Part shown: in pieces, positions 1 to 9,322 of the stretch
Layout: each line of letters starts with the position of its first letter
Numbering within the stretch: position 1 is the first letter of the stretch
Assembly (NCBI RefSeq): GCF_000763295.1
Contig: NZ_JRJE01000005.1
Coordinates: 1 to 64,000 of the forward strand
Direction of reading: 5' to 3'
Source of the DNA: Thalassospira australica
GTDB lineage: Bacteria > Pseudomonadota > Alphaproteobacteria > Rhodospirillales > Thalassospiraceae
DNA length: 64,000 nucleotides
Made by a program: the position numbers and the translations under genes
Notes under the pieces: generated by a model
Database searches by the model: none
The model's input: only the letters and a program-made list of their open reading frames with translations
What the model was told of the DNA's origin: nothing

Positions 1-148
1 TCACCCCATTGTCGCGCAGCTTGGCGACACGCCGCAGACAGGCCGATGGCGAAAGCCCGACCTTTTCTGCAAGATCGGCATTGGCGATATCAGCGTTTTA
101 CTGCAGTTGGCGCAGTATTTTGGTATCGATTTGATCCAGGTTCATCAT
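1..148 (-). pseudogene. Lrp/AsnC-family regulator, N-terminal part with in-frame stop
   Basis: Reading the minus strand from the ATG at 148 gives MMNLDQIDTKILRQLQ, then a TAA at 98-100, then in the same frame NADIANADLAEKVGLSPSAC and an arginine-rich continuation that runs off the window edge. This is the typical AsnC/Lrp helix-turn-helix start, in which the stop position normally holds Gln or another polar residue; a single C-to-T change in a CAA codon would explain it. The gene is therefore either a recent pseudogene or carries a base-call error. It would be divergent from the membrane-protein gene at 382 and may once have regulated it. The family is clear; the broken state depends on one base. 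Confidence 0.75.
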
Positions 149-381
149 CTTCACGCAACTCCAAAGCGCCAATTTATCAAACAACGCTGCCATATTGCGC
201 CGCTTTGCGCAAATACGCTGCCCGTTGCATCAGATGGCATGGCATCATGTGCCGCATCAAACATTGCCAACACACGCCAAAACAGCGAGCTGGCAAATTT
301 CGATAATTCCAAAAGTGCGGTCGTTTGCCGCAAAAGCCCCACCGGTGCCCGGCACCAGATACCTGATGGATAAGACGCCCC
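149..381. promoter_or_regulatory. Divergent promoter region between Lrp/AsnC remnant and gate-domain gene
   Basis: These 233 bases separate two genes transcribed away from each other, so promoters and any Lrp/AsnC operator should lie here. I see no convincing sigma-70 hexamers or strong palindrome. Confidence 0.35.
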
Positions 382-1365
382 ATGACCCGCGCCATGCAAC
401 GTTACCTTTTTGACCTGATCAACCGCAGTCAGAAGCTGTTCGTTACCTTGATGAAGGTGATGTTGCCCGTCATGATCATTGTGCGGATTGGCGAGGAGTT
501 CGGGGCGATTGAGGTTGTTTCCGAGTGGCTGACCCCGGTGATGGCCCTGATCGGGTTGCCACCGGAAGCGGGGCTGATCTGGGCGACTTGTGCGCTTGTG
601 AGCATGTATGGCGCGGTTGGTGCCTTTATCGGGCTGGCAGGCCATCTTGATATGACAGCGGCCCAACTGAGCGCGCTGTGCGCGATGATGCTTTTTGCCC
701 ATGGACTTCCGGTCGAACAGGCAATTGTCAAACGCGCCGGTGCCAGCTTTTTTGCCACCACCGCCCTTCGGATCGCTGCGGCCGTGGGATACGGGGCGCT
801 GGTGACATGGATAAGCAACATGACCGGGTGGCTGTCCGAACCGGTTGATTTTACCTGGATGATCGGCGGCGATATGGAGATGGCAGCAACCGGCGTTGCC
901 GGTTGGGGTGACTGGACCGTTCAGACCATCAAATCGCTTGTCGTCAGCTTTGCCGTTATCACCAGCCTTTTGATCATTCTTGATGTGATGAAGGTTAGCG
1001 GCCTGACCGACAAATTCACACTGGCCCTGTCGCCGATCTTGCGGATTTCCGGCCTGTCGCGCGATGTGGCGCCTGTGACCACCATTGGCGTCCTGCTTGG
1101 CCTGACATTTGGCGGCGCGCTGATTATCGAAGAAGCGCGCAAAAACAATTACCCCAAGCGCACCCTGTTCCTGTCGCTCAGCTGGTTATCACTGTCGCAT
1201 TCCCTGATTGAGGATACTGCCATCATGCTGGCCCTTGGTGCGGACATCTGGGTGGTGCTTGTCGGGCGCGTGATCCTGACGCTGATCATCATCGCCCTTC
1301 TGGCGCGCCTGACCCTGCGCTGGGACAAGCCACAAACAGCGTTGGCAACAGATAGTGCTACCTGA
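382..1365 (+). CDS. Nucleoside-recognition (gate) domain integral membrane protein
   Basis: The 327-residue protein is very hydrophobic with about eight predicted membrane segments. It has two similar halves, each with a glycine-rich segment followed by helices (around residues 60-130 and 230-310), as in the gate/nucleoside-recognition superfamily (Pfam PF07670). Members include parts of nucleoside transporters, FeoB and sporulation proteins, and the substrate of stand-alone bacterial members is usually unknown. The pairing with a divergent Lrp/AsnC gene would fit transport of an amino-acid-like or nucleoside-like compound, but this is inference only. It converges on phaC with only three bases between the stop codons. 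The start lacks a strong ribosome-binding site; Met5 is an alternative. Confidence 0.65.
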   Translation: MTRAMQRYLFDLINRSQKLFVTLMKVMLPVMIIVRIGEEFGAIEVVSEWLTPVMALIGLPPEAGLIWATCALVSMYGAVGAFIGLAGHLDMTAAQLSALCAMMLFAHGLPVEQAIVKRAGASFFATTALRIAAAVGYGALVTWISNMTGWLSEPVDFTWMIGGDMEMAATGVAGWGDWTVQTIKSLVVSFAVITSLLIILDVMKVSGLTDKFTLALSPILRISGLSRDVAPVTTIGVLLGLTFGGALIIEEARKNNYPKRTLFLSLSWLSLSHSLIEDTAIMLALGADIWVVLVGRVILTLIIIALLARLTLRWDKPQTALATDSAT

Positions 1366-1368
1366 CTC

Positions 1369-2451
1369 TTAGGATGCCAGCCAGTCAACAAGCGGCTTCC
1401 ATGTGGATTTTTCGGCACGCGAGCCGACCATCATGCCGATATGCCCGCTTGAGGGATGCAATTCAGAACGGACATCTTCAGGGCAGGCATCAAACAAGGC
1501 CTGCGCGCTTTCGGGCGGGACGATACGGTCATTTTCCGGAATGACGGTAAGCACCGGGCATGAAAGGTCGCCCGGATTGATATCAATACCATCAATCTGC
1601 CATTGCCCCTTTGCCGGTTTGTTTTCAACATACCAGCCAATCAAACAATCGACCGCAACACGCCGCGGCAATGGCACCCCGTCATTTAGCCAGTCTTCCA
1701 GTCCGACAAAATCGCGTGCCTTGCCGGAATCTGTTGCCATGGCGTGAAAACGGCGGAACTTTTCACCGATCATAAAGGGATCGAGGCTGGCAAACAGGCT
1801 TTGCAGCACATCAACAGGCAGTGTGTCATGGATGGCAAGCATTTGAGGCAGGGATGGTGCAAAGGCGGCTGCAATGCGTGACTGGGTCGGACCAGCCGCC
1901 ATGAAATCCCAAGGAGTTGCCAGCAATATCAGCCTGGAGACCTGTGCGGGATCAACAAGCGTTGCCGCAAGGGCGAGAACCCCGCCCATGCAATAGCCCA
2001 CAACCGGCACTGGTCCGCCGTTCATATCGGCCACGTCCTGAAGGATTGTCACCAAACGCCCGGCAATATAATCATCAAGCCCGAAATTGGCTTCATCCAT
2101 GCCCGGATAGCCCCATTCGACCAGAAGCGGACGATAGCCGCATCTGGCCAAATAGCGCGCAAAGCTTCGTTTTTCGTTCAGATCAAGAATGTAGCCACGG
2201 TTCACCAGCGAGGGCACCAGCAGCACGATTTCCCCCGTGCCCTTGCCCTTTTGCGGAGCGGTCGGGCCAAAATCATAGACCCTGGTTGAGCCGTCTTCCC
2301 AGATCACGGGGGTGTCTGTGCGCGCATCGTCGCGCGGGCGGCGATAGGGATGTTTTTGATAGGCGCGCACACCGTCATGGAACCCGGCGTGGCGATCAAA
2401 GGCGACACGATCAAGCGCCTGGGCAACATCATCGGGATGGAAGGCTTCCAT
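1369..2451 (-). CDS. phaC: Class III-like polyhydroxyalkanoate synthase catalytic subunit PhaC
   Basis: An alpha/beta-hydrolase-fold PHA synthase that would polymerise (R)-3-hydroxyacyl-CoA on granules. With the ATG at 2451 the protein has 360 residues, the usual size of class III PhaC (about 355). The nucleophile lies in the lipase-like box GYCMGG (Cys154), followed by Asp308 (VIPENDR) and His337 (SSGHIG). These are within a few residues of Cys149, Asp302 and His331 as I recall them for the Allochromatium vinosum enzyme. The start is one base after the TGA of the upstream phaE-like gene (TGA-G-ATG), which suggests translational coupling. The frame stays open further upstream (ATGs at 2556-2574), so a longer form overlapping phaE is possible. 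It could instead be a PhaC-related hydrolase without polymerase activity. Confidence 0.75.
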   Translation of the reverse strand: MEAFHPDDVAQALDRVAFDRHAGFHDGVRAYQKHPYRRPRDDARTDTPVIWEDGSTRVYDFGPTAPQKGKGTGEIVLLVPSLVNRGYILDLNEKRSFARYLARCGYRPLLVEWGYPGMDEANFGLDDYIAGRLVTILQDVADMNGGPVPVVGYCMGGVLALAATLVDPAQVSRLILLATPWDFMAAGPTQSRIAAAFAPSLPQMLAIHDTLPVDVLQSLFASLDPFMIGEKFRRFHAMATDSGKARDFVGLEDWLNDGVPLPRRVAVDCLIGWYVENKPAKGQWQIDGIDINPGDLSCPVLTVIPENDRIVPPESAQALFDACPEDVRSELHPSSGHIGMMVGSRAEKSTWKPLVDWLAS

Positions 2452-2452
2452 C

Positions 2453-3322
2453 TCAGTCAGAAGTTTCTCCGCCTGATCCTTCAGTTCCGGCTTCCAGGGC
2501 AGCAATTGTTTCAGAAAGATCGGCAATGCGGCGCGCGAGCTGAGCCAGCTCGTCATCTCGACTGCCATGTGCATCGGAAGCGGTCTTGGCCCCGCCCGCT
2601 TTTGGCTTTCCCTTTTTGGCGGACGCGGCTTTTGTTTTGGCGGACTGATCATTGTTCCCCTGCCCCTTTGCAGCATCTTTTGCGGCACATGTATTTTTCG
2701 AAGTCTTTTTCGCATCCTTGGCAGCAGACTTTACATCTGCATCTGCATCTGCATCTGCATCTGCATCTGCATCTGCATTCGTATCCCCATCAGCCGTTGG
2801 CGCGGATTTTCCCGGGTTGGTTTGGCCACTTTGTGGCGTGCCTGTCATGTTGGCCATTGCCGCCATATTGGGGGGAAATGGCATCCCGCCCGGGAACGGC
2901 CGGGTTGGCAGATCGCGTGCGGCCTTGGTCATCTGATCCATCATTGCCTGCAACGGGTTGGCCGTGCCCGACACCGCCCCCAATGGATTGGCCGCCCCCG
3001 TCACCGGATGCTGCCCCATTGCCATTTGCCCGATCAAATTGCCCCAGGCTTCGAACCCTTCGCCCATGCGCGTGGTATCCGCACCAAGGGATGCGTAAAG
3101 TCGGCCAATGGCACTTGCGGCCTGTGATCCGTCTGCCGTTGCGGAAACCTGTTCGCGCCACAGGGCAAGGAACTGTGCGGCGAGCTGTTCAAGACGTTCG
3201 TCATCATCCATCGCGGTTTCGCCATCGCCCCTGTGATCAGATTGATCATCCGATGGGCTGGCGGCACCGGGATTGGCTGTGCCGTCGGTGATATCGTTCG
3301 TCGTGTCGGGGTCCTTGGCCAT
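2453..3322 (-). CDS. phaE: PhaE-like PHA synthase partner subunit with Asp-Ala repeat and Lys/Ala-rich tail
   Basis: The 289-residue product lies directly upstream of phaC and ends with SRDDELAQLARRIADLSETI, a heptad pattern resembling the conserved C-terminal helix of class III PhaE subunits (sR-dE--L--R---L). The N-terminal 50 residues are acidic and low-complexity. Residues of about 55-150 form the helical, Met/Gly/Pro-rich part with a FLALWREQ motif. Then comes an acidic Asp-Ala repeat encoded by a DNA hexamer array, followed by a basic Lys/Ala-rich stretch like the DNA-binding tails of PhaF-type phasins, and finally the amphipathic helix. The start at 3322 is chosen because the upstream extension has no matching character and AGG lies 8-9 bases before the ATG. 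Assignment as PhaE rests on context and the terminal helix; a phasin-like granule protein is the alternative. Confidence 0.6.
   Translation of the reverse strand: MAKDPDTTNDITDGTANPGAASPSDDQSDHRGDGETAMDDDERLEQLAAQFLALWREQVSATADGSQAASAIGRLYASLGADTTRMGEGFEAWGNLIGQMAMGQHPVTGAANPLGAVSGTANPLQAMMDQMTKAARDLPTRPFPGGMPFPPNMAAMANMTGTPQSGQTNPGKSAPTADGDTNADADADADADADADVKSAAKDAKKTSKNTCAAKDAAKGQGNNDQSAKTKAASAKKGKPKAGGAKTASDAHGSRDDELAQLARRIADLSETIAALEAGTEGSGGETSD
2734..2775 (+). repeat. Seven perfect tandem copies of hexamer CATCTG inside phaE
   Basis: CATCTG is repeated seven times, plus a partial CAT. On the coding (minus) strand it encodes alternating Asp-Ala. Because the unit is two codons, copy-number change by slippage would alter the length of the acidic linker without shifting the frame. 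Confidence 0.95.
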
Positions 3323-3646
3323 ATGGGCGCCTTTATCATTCCCTGATGCGAAGCATGTTTGGTGCATTACTATAGATTGATGTCGATCTCGGGAAAACGA
3401 ATTCCCATGCTGCGCCACAACAAACGGTATCCAAAGTTGTTTTTCGCACCGCACTTCACGTTGAATACTGGACACATTGGAAAAATCGCGGCACTCTCTT
3501 TACTTCTGAGCGAATGCAAAATCGAAAATGCTGCGCAACATAAAATTCAAATCCGTAATTTGTGCATGCGCAAAGCGGGTGGATCGATACCACCGGAAAT
3601 GTTCGCCAGATAAACGTCCGGGAAACAGGGAAGCAGGAAAGACGCC
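3323..3646. promoter_or_regulatory. Divergent phaE/phaR control region
   Basis: This 324-base gap separates phaE (minus) from phaR (plus) and must hold both promoters. It is more AT-rich than its neighbours. An 84-codon open frame at 3359-3613 has no recognisable content and no ribosome-binding site, so I leave it out. TGC/GCA-type inverted repeats occur here, notably the near-palindrome at 3559-3574. Confidence 0.5.
3559..3574. promoter_or_regulatory. Candidate PhaR operator
   Basis: TTTGTGCATGCGCAAA is a near-perfect 16-base palindrome (14 of 16 positions symmetric), 72 bases before the phaR start codon. PhaR proteins autoregulate through paired TGC/GCA half-sites in the literature as I recall it. 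The assignment is inferred from motif type and position. Confidence 0.4.
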
Positions 3647-4267
3647 ATGACCTCCAAGAAATCAGATGATCAGGACCGCATCATTATCAAGAAGTATGCG
3701 AACCGCCGTCTCTATAATACGGCGACCAGTTCCTATGTAACGCTTGATCACCTTTCGCAGATGGTCAAAGACAATACCGACTTTGTTGTTTATGACGCCA
3801 AATCGGGCGAAGACATCACACGTCCGGTCCTGACCCAGATCATTGTCGAGGAAGAAAACAAGGGGCAGAACCTTCTGCCGATCAGTTTCCTGCGTCAATT
3901 GATCGGCTTTTATGGTGACAGCCTTCAGGGGCTTATTCCAAGCTATCTTGAACAGGCGATGCAGGCATTTGGCCACAATCAGGATCAGATGCGCGAATAT
4001 ATGCAGGGCACCATGCAGGGCATGTTCCCGTTCGGCCAGTTCGAAGAAATGAACAAACAGAACATCGCGCTGTTCGAGCAGACGATGAAGATGTTCTCGC
4101 CTTTCGCCCTTGATGAAAATGGCCAGCCGACCGGTGACGCTCCCAAGCGCCCGACCGCGCCCGGGGCTGCGCAAACCGATGCGTCGCTCAATGAGCTTAA
4201 AAGCCAGCTTGAAGCCATGCAGGCGCAGCTTAACAACCTGGCTGGCGGCAATAAATCCGATAAGTAA
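3647..4267 (+). CDS. phaR: Polyhydroxyalkanoate synthesis repressor PhaR
   Basis: The 206-residue protein starts with the hallmark PHB accumulation regulatory N-terminal domain: IIIKKYANRRLYNTATSSYV at about residues 12-31, then the VTLDHL--MVKDNTDFVVYD segment to about residue 50. Two PHB_acc segments follow, with Met/Gln-rich helices to about residue 150. A Pro/Ala linker leads to a C-terminal coiled coil (LNELKSQLEAMQAQLNNL). PhaR binds nascent PHA granules and DNA, repressing phasin and granule genes until polymer is present. Divergent placement from phaE-phaC fits autoregulation and control of the synthase genes. The start has an upstream purine-rich stretch (GGAAGCAGGAAAGACGCC). A strong terminator follows at 4304. 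Confidence 0.95.
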   Translation: MTSKKSDDQDRIIIKKYANRRLYNTATSSYVTLDHLSQMVKDNTDFVVYDAKSGEDITRPVLTQIIVEEENKGQNLLPISFLRQLIGFYGDSLQGLIPSYLEQAMQAFGHNQDQMREYMQGTMQGMFPFGQFEEMNKQNIALFEQTMKMFSPFALDENGQPTGDAPKRPTAPGAAQTDASLNELKSQLEAMQAQLNNLAGGNKSDK

Positions 4268-4303
4268 CGACTGATCCCCGGCAACGGGGGATGAATTTGC
4301 AAA

Positions 4304-4336
4304 GGGCGAAGCATTTCTGATGCTCCGCCCTTTTTT
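4304..4336 (+). terminator. Rho-independent terminator of phaR
   Basis: An 11-base-pair imperfect stem (GGGCGAAGCAT / ATGCTCCGCCC) with a five-base loop is followed by six T residues, 37 bases after the phaR stop codon. Confidence 0.9.
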
Positions 4337-4546
4337 CGTTCCGGTTTCCATCGCCCGTCGATTGGCAGGGCAGATGATGCCCACCGGGGCGGCACCAATC
4401 CTGCATAAACTTTTTGTTAACTGTTTTCACCCGCCCGGCAGCGCCGCAAGGCGGCAATTTTTGCCGGGTAAACATCGCAATTACAGTGCAACAACATGGA
4501 GTCTTGAACCCGACAGGTAATATCGTCCCTAAAGACCGAAAAAAAC

Positions 4547-4903
4547 ATGACCGCGATCACACCGATTCCCATGCTCCCGGCCCGCAGGACCGATGCCACG
4601 AGCACTGGAACCGATGGTCCTGCCGGGATCGGGATTGCCAAACTTGCGCAGATTTCACCTGTGGAGAAAATTGCGCAAAGTGGTGGCGCGTGGCTGCAAC
4701 CCCATGATCTTGTGGGCAGTGCAGCATTCTGGACCCAACTTTTGGGGCAGGTCTTGCCTCAGGAAAACCTTTTGCAACCGCCGGTCATTCAAGATGCGCA
4801 TGCCAGCTATGCACGGCATTTCGAACCTTACAGCGTAGAAACCAACGTCTTTTTTTCGCCTTCTGCACTAGACAAAGACAGCTCAATTGACCTATATAGC
4901 TAG
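4547..4903 (+). CDS. Small hypothetical protein, 118 residues
   Basis: The open frame lies between the phaR terminator and the XRE regulator. The product is proline- and alanine-rich at its N terminus, with a helical middle (LVGSAAFWTQLLGQVLP) and no transmembrane segment, signal peptide or known motif. No good ribosome-binding site precedes the ATG, only an A-rich stretch. I do not recognise it. It is kept because no better gene occupies the space and its codon use resembles the neighbours. It could be spurious. Confidence 0.4.
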   Translation: MTAITPIPMLPARRTDATSTGTDGPAGIGIAKLAQISPVEKIAQSGGAWLQPHDLVGSAAFWTQLLGQVLPQENLLQPPVIQDAHASYARHFEPYSVETNVFFSPSALDKDSSIDLYS

Positions 4904-5070
4904 CTTCTGGCGGAATGCTGCAATGATTATCTGACCCAAGTTCAGGTACAATACAGCCAATCGCAGCCTGAAAATGGCGCTGCGATGCGTTGTAATTTGG
5001 GCGATTCAAAAGAAGCCCGACAGCATCCTAAGTGGGGATTAATAACTGGCGGTTGATAACGGATTATAAA

Positions 5071-5466
5071 ATGACTGAGATTGCTCAAAACGAAGAACCG
5101 AAGCGCGCAAACCGCGCCACTGACACTGACCGTTATGTTGGTCAGCGTATTCGCGAACGTCGCATTATGCTGGGCCTTTCCCAGCAGCAGATGGCGGACC
5201 TGATCGGTGTTACCTATCAGCAGGCCCACAAGTATGAGCGCGGCATTAACCGCATCTCTGCTGGTCGTCTGTTTGAGATCTCCCAGGTTCTGGGTGTTCC
5301 GGTGAGCTACTTCTACGAAGGTCTTGAAGGCAGCCAGGAAACCGAACTTAATACGCGTCAGCGTATGTGCCTTGAACTTGCGCGTAACTTCGCAAGCATC
5401 AAGCACGAAAAACATCAGGAAGCGCTGAGCCAGATGGCACGTGCGCTTGCAGACCAGGCTGCCTAA
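5071..5466 (+). CDS. XRE-family transcriptional regulator of the alphaproteobacterial PraR type
   Basis: The 131-residue protein carries a classical Cro/CI helix-turn-helix at about residues 25-80, with recognition region LSQQQMADLIGVTYQQAHKY and the following GINRISAGRLFEISQVLGVP. An acidic linker and a helical C-terminal tail follow. This architecture (HTH, then SYFYEGLE) is typical of single-domain alphaproteobacterial regulators such as rhizobial PraR/PhrR, which affect surface behaviour and stress responses. The target here is unknown. ATG 5071 is preferred to 5032 because homologous proteins begin shortly before the HTH. It is monocistronic, with its own terminator at 5502. Confidence 0.8.
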   Translation: MTEIAQNEEPKRANRATDTDRYVGQRIRERRIMLGLSQQQMADLIGVTYQQAHKYERGINRISAGRLFEISQVLGVPVSYFYEGLEGSQETELNTRQRMCLELARNFASIKHEKHQEALSQMARALADQAA

Positions 5467-5501
5467 GTCCGACTTTACGGGCTCAAGCATCAGCTTATGA
5501 A

Positions 5502-5538
5502 AAGGTTGTTCTCCGTTTTTGGAGGACAGCCTTTTTTT
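5502..5538 (+). terminator. Rho-independent terminator of the XRE gene
   Basis: A 13-base-pair stem (AAGGTTGTTCTCC / GGAGGACAGCCTT, two G-U pairs) is followed by seven T residues, 36 bases after the stop codon. Confidence 0.9.
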
Positions 5539-5554
5539 GTATCTGCAAACGGAC

Positions 5555-5580
5555 AAAAAAAGGGGACGCGAACGTCCCTT
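5555..5580 (-). terminator. Rho-independent terminator of proB
   Basis: On the minus strand a stem of GGGACG / CGTCCC with loop TTCG, extended by flanking A-T and G-U pairs, runs into CTTTTTTT just after the proB stop codon. The convergent XRE terminator lies next to it. Confidence 0.85.
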
Positions 5581-5603
5581 GTCAAAGGTGCACCCAAATG
5601 CCC

Positions 5604-7789
<2,186 letters not shown>

Positions 7790-7856
7790 TTATAATGTCG
7801 ATCCCGGCGCGCAACAGCCCTGCGCTTCGACGGGATTTGAAATTCTATATCATATA

Positions 7857-8122
7857 ATACCAACAGCTTTAATTATTGACCGGTTTGACCGGCTTGTCGC
7901 GTCTGCTGGCAAGGCATGTTTCGCGCCTTGGTCCTTCTGACCACAAGCGATACATAACGATGCCCGGCGGGCGCGACAAAACGGCCCTTCGGGTGGGTCA
8001 AATTCGCCCATCGGCTGTGTTCCGTCGCTTGCCCATATCCCCGATATGACCGGCGCGACGCGCCTTGCCGAATGAACGAATTTGGCGCCATCAAACCGCT
8101 CAATAATTAAAGCTGTTGGTAT
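7857..8122. mobile_element. MITE-like element with 32-base terminal inverted repeats
   Basis: The ends are 7857-7888 and 8091-8122, which are reverse complements at 31 of 32 positions; both start ATACCAACAGCTTTAATTAT reading inward. The 266-base unit encodes no transposase, and I see no clear target duplication beyond possible TA-rich flanks. One minus-strand frame stays open through the whole element. It sits between the rpmA terminator and obg, with the right end touching the T-run of the terminator. Size and structure suggest a non-autonomous transposable element. Its TIRs do not resemble those of the IS630-type element at 19-20 kb. Confidence 0.75.
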
Positions 8123-8158
8123 AAAACAAGGGAGGAATGATTGCTCATTCCTCCCTTG
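8123..8158 (-). terminator. Rho-independent terminator of rplU-rpmA
   Basis: A perfect 14-base-pair stem (CAAGGGAGGAATGA / TCATTCCTCCCTTG) with a four-base loop is followed on the minus strand by TTTT. It lies 36 bases after the rpmA stop codon. Confidence 0.92.
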
Positions 8159-8194
8159 CAAAATTCGGTACGAAGACCGCACCCGACGGGAGGC

Positions 8195-8455
8195 TTACGC
8201 CTCTGCCGGAACGACGGTTACGTAAGTACGACCCTTGAAGCCCGACTTGAACTGGACAGAACCGTTCACAGTCGCAAACAGGGTGTGGTCTTTGGCAAGG
8301 CCAACATTGTCACCGGCATGGAACTTGGTGCCACGCTGACGAACGAGAATGTTGCCTGCAACAACTGCCTGACCACCGAATTTTTTAACGCCGAGACGGC
8401 GACCTTCGGAGTCACGACCGTTGCGCGAACTACCACCAGCTTTCTTATGAGCCAT
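8195..8455 (-). CDS. rpmA: 50S ribosomal protein L27
   Basis: The 86-residue protein begins [20 protein letters not shown], the canonical L27 N terminus that reaches the peptidyl-transferase centre, and continues with [20 protein letters not shown]. Full family length. It follows rplU by 35 bases in one transcript that ends at the strong hairpin at 8123. Confidence 0.98.
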   Translation of the reverse strand: MAHKKAGGSSRNGRDSEGRRLGVKKFGGQAVVAGNILVRQRGTKFHAGDNVGLAKDHTLFATVNGSVQFKSGFKGRTYVTVVPAEA

Positions 8456-8490
8456 GAAACTCTCCTAAAACTGCATCTCTACCTGATAAA

Positions 8491-8802
8491 TCAGGCTTTG
8501 ATGTCCTTGATGCGCAGAACAGTCAGGTTCTGGCGATGACCATTTTTACGACGGTAGTTATGCCGACGCTTTTTCTTGAAAACGATCACCTTGTCGCCCT
8601 TGGCCTGCTCGAGAACTTCTGCCGTGACAGAAGCACCTTTGACCAACGGAGCACCAACCTTCGGCGCACCGTCACCAGCAACCATGAGAACTTCTTCAAG
8701 TTTCACGGTTTCACCGGTCTGGGCAGCGATCTTTTCGACTTTGATAACGTCGTCGGCGGCAACTTTATACTGTTTGCCACCAGTTTTGATGATTGCGTAC
8801 AT
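8491..8802 (-). CDS. rplU: 50S ribosomal protein L21
   Basis: The 103-residue protein starts [20 protein letters not shown] and contains the L21 signature region [16 protein letters not shown] near its C terminus. It is the first gene of the rplU-rpmA transcript, with a good promoter at 8891-8919, leaving an untranslated leader of roughly 80 bases in which ribosomal-protein autoregulation could act. Confidence 0.98.
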   Translation of the reverse strand: MYAIIKTGGKQYKVAADDVIKVEKIAAQTGETVKLEEVLMVAGDGAPKVGAPLVKGASVTAEVLEQAKGDKVIVFKKKRRHNYRRKNGHRQNLTVLRIKDIKA

Positions 8803-8890
8803 CTAAAAGTTCCTGAAAAATATTCTGGAAACACAAACGCGCAGCTCGGTGCCGCTGCTAACAGATACCGAACCGCTGCGAAGAACGGGT

Positions 8891-8919
8891 GAATTACCGC
8901 TTTTGACCCCGAGAGTCAA
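8891..8919 (-). promoter_or_regulatory. Sigma-70-type promoter of rplU-rpmA
   Basis: On the minus strand TTGACT (8919-8914) and TAATTC (8896-8891) are separated by 17 bases, close to the consensus, and placed about 90 bases before the rplU start codon. Confidence 0.6.
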
Positions 8920-9072
8920 CTGCGAAGTCACCGATCAAGCGCCTCAACCCCGCAGATTTGCCCCACACCACGCCAACCTGTGACATGTGGCAGATGCATG
9001 GCTCGAACCATAAGGAAAAGCGCCAGGCAAACCGCCAGACAAAAGAACCCGCACGGAATTACGATTTCCCTC

Positions 9073-9100
9073 TTGCAATCTTGCGCCGGGACCGTTAAAC
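9073..9100 (+). promoter_or_regulatory. Possible tRNA-Ser promoter
   Basis: TTGCAA and TTAAAC are separated by 16 bases, ending 29 bases before the mature 5' end of tRNA-Ser. Confidence 0.35.
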
Positions 9101-9129
9101 ACCGCGTCGAACGCCAAGACCACACATGC

Positions 9130-9219
<90 letters not shown>

Positions 9220-9322
9220 TTTTCGGAACATTAGCGTTTATAATTGAAGATACTCACACAAGAGATCCTCGAACCAGAGAGTCGATTGTCGTCGCTATAG
9301 GATCTATTGGTAACTCTAGAAA

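Larger units (their letters stand above)
8803..9129. promoter_or_regulatory. Divergent rplU / tRNA-Ser promoter region
   Basis: This 327-base gap holds the rplU leader and promoter on the minus strand (8891-8919) and a weaker candidate promoter for tRNA-Ser on the plus strand (9073-9100). No open frame in it looks like a gene. Confidence 0.5.

Noticed and set aside
2734-2775. Short tandem repeat considered as a CRISPR-like or phase-variable array
   Set aside because: The unit is six bases without spacers and changes in copy number keep the reading frame, so it is neither CRISPR nor an on/off switch.
2350-3291. Long plus-strand frame of 313 codons opposite phaC/phaE
   Set aside because: It is antisense to two supported genes and its translation is His/Leu/Pro-rich, typical of a shadow frame.
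3359-3613. 84-codon open frame between phaE and phaR
   Set aside because: It fills a divergent promoter region, has no ribosome-binding site and its translation shows no recognisable composition or motif.
7850-8182. 110-codon minus-strand frame reading through the inverted-repeat element
   Set aside because: It runs through the MITE-like element and into the rpmA terminator, with no ribosome-binding site; treated as a property of the element, not a gene.
9220-9322. Search for a duplicated tRNA-Ser 3' end marking an integrated element
   Set aside because: I found no second copy of the tRNA end down to mntR and no integrase gene, so no attachment sites are annotated.
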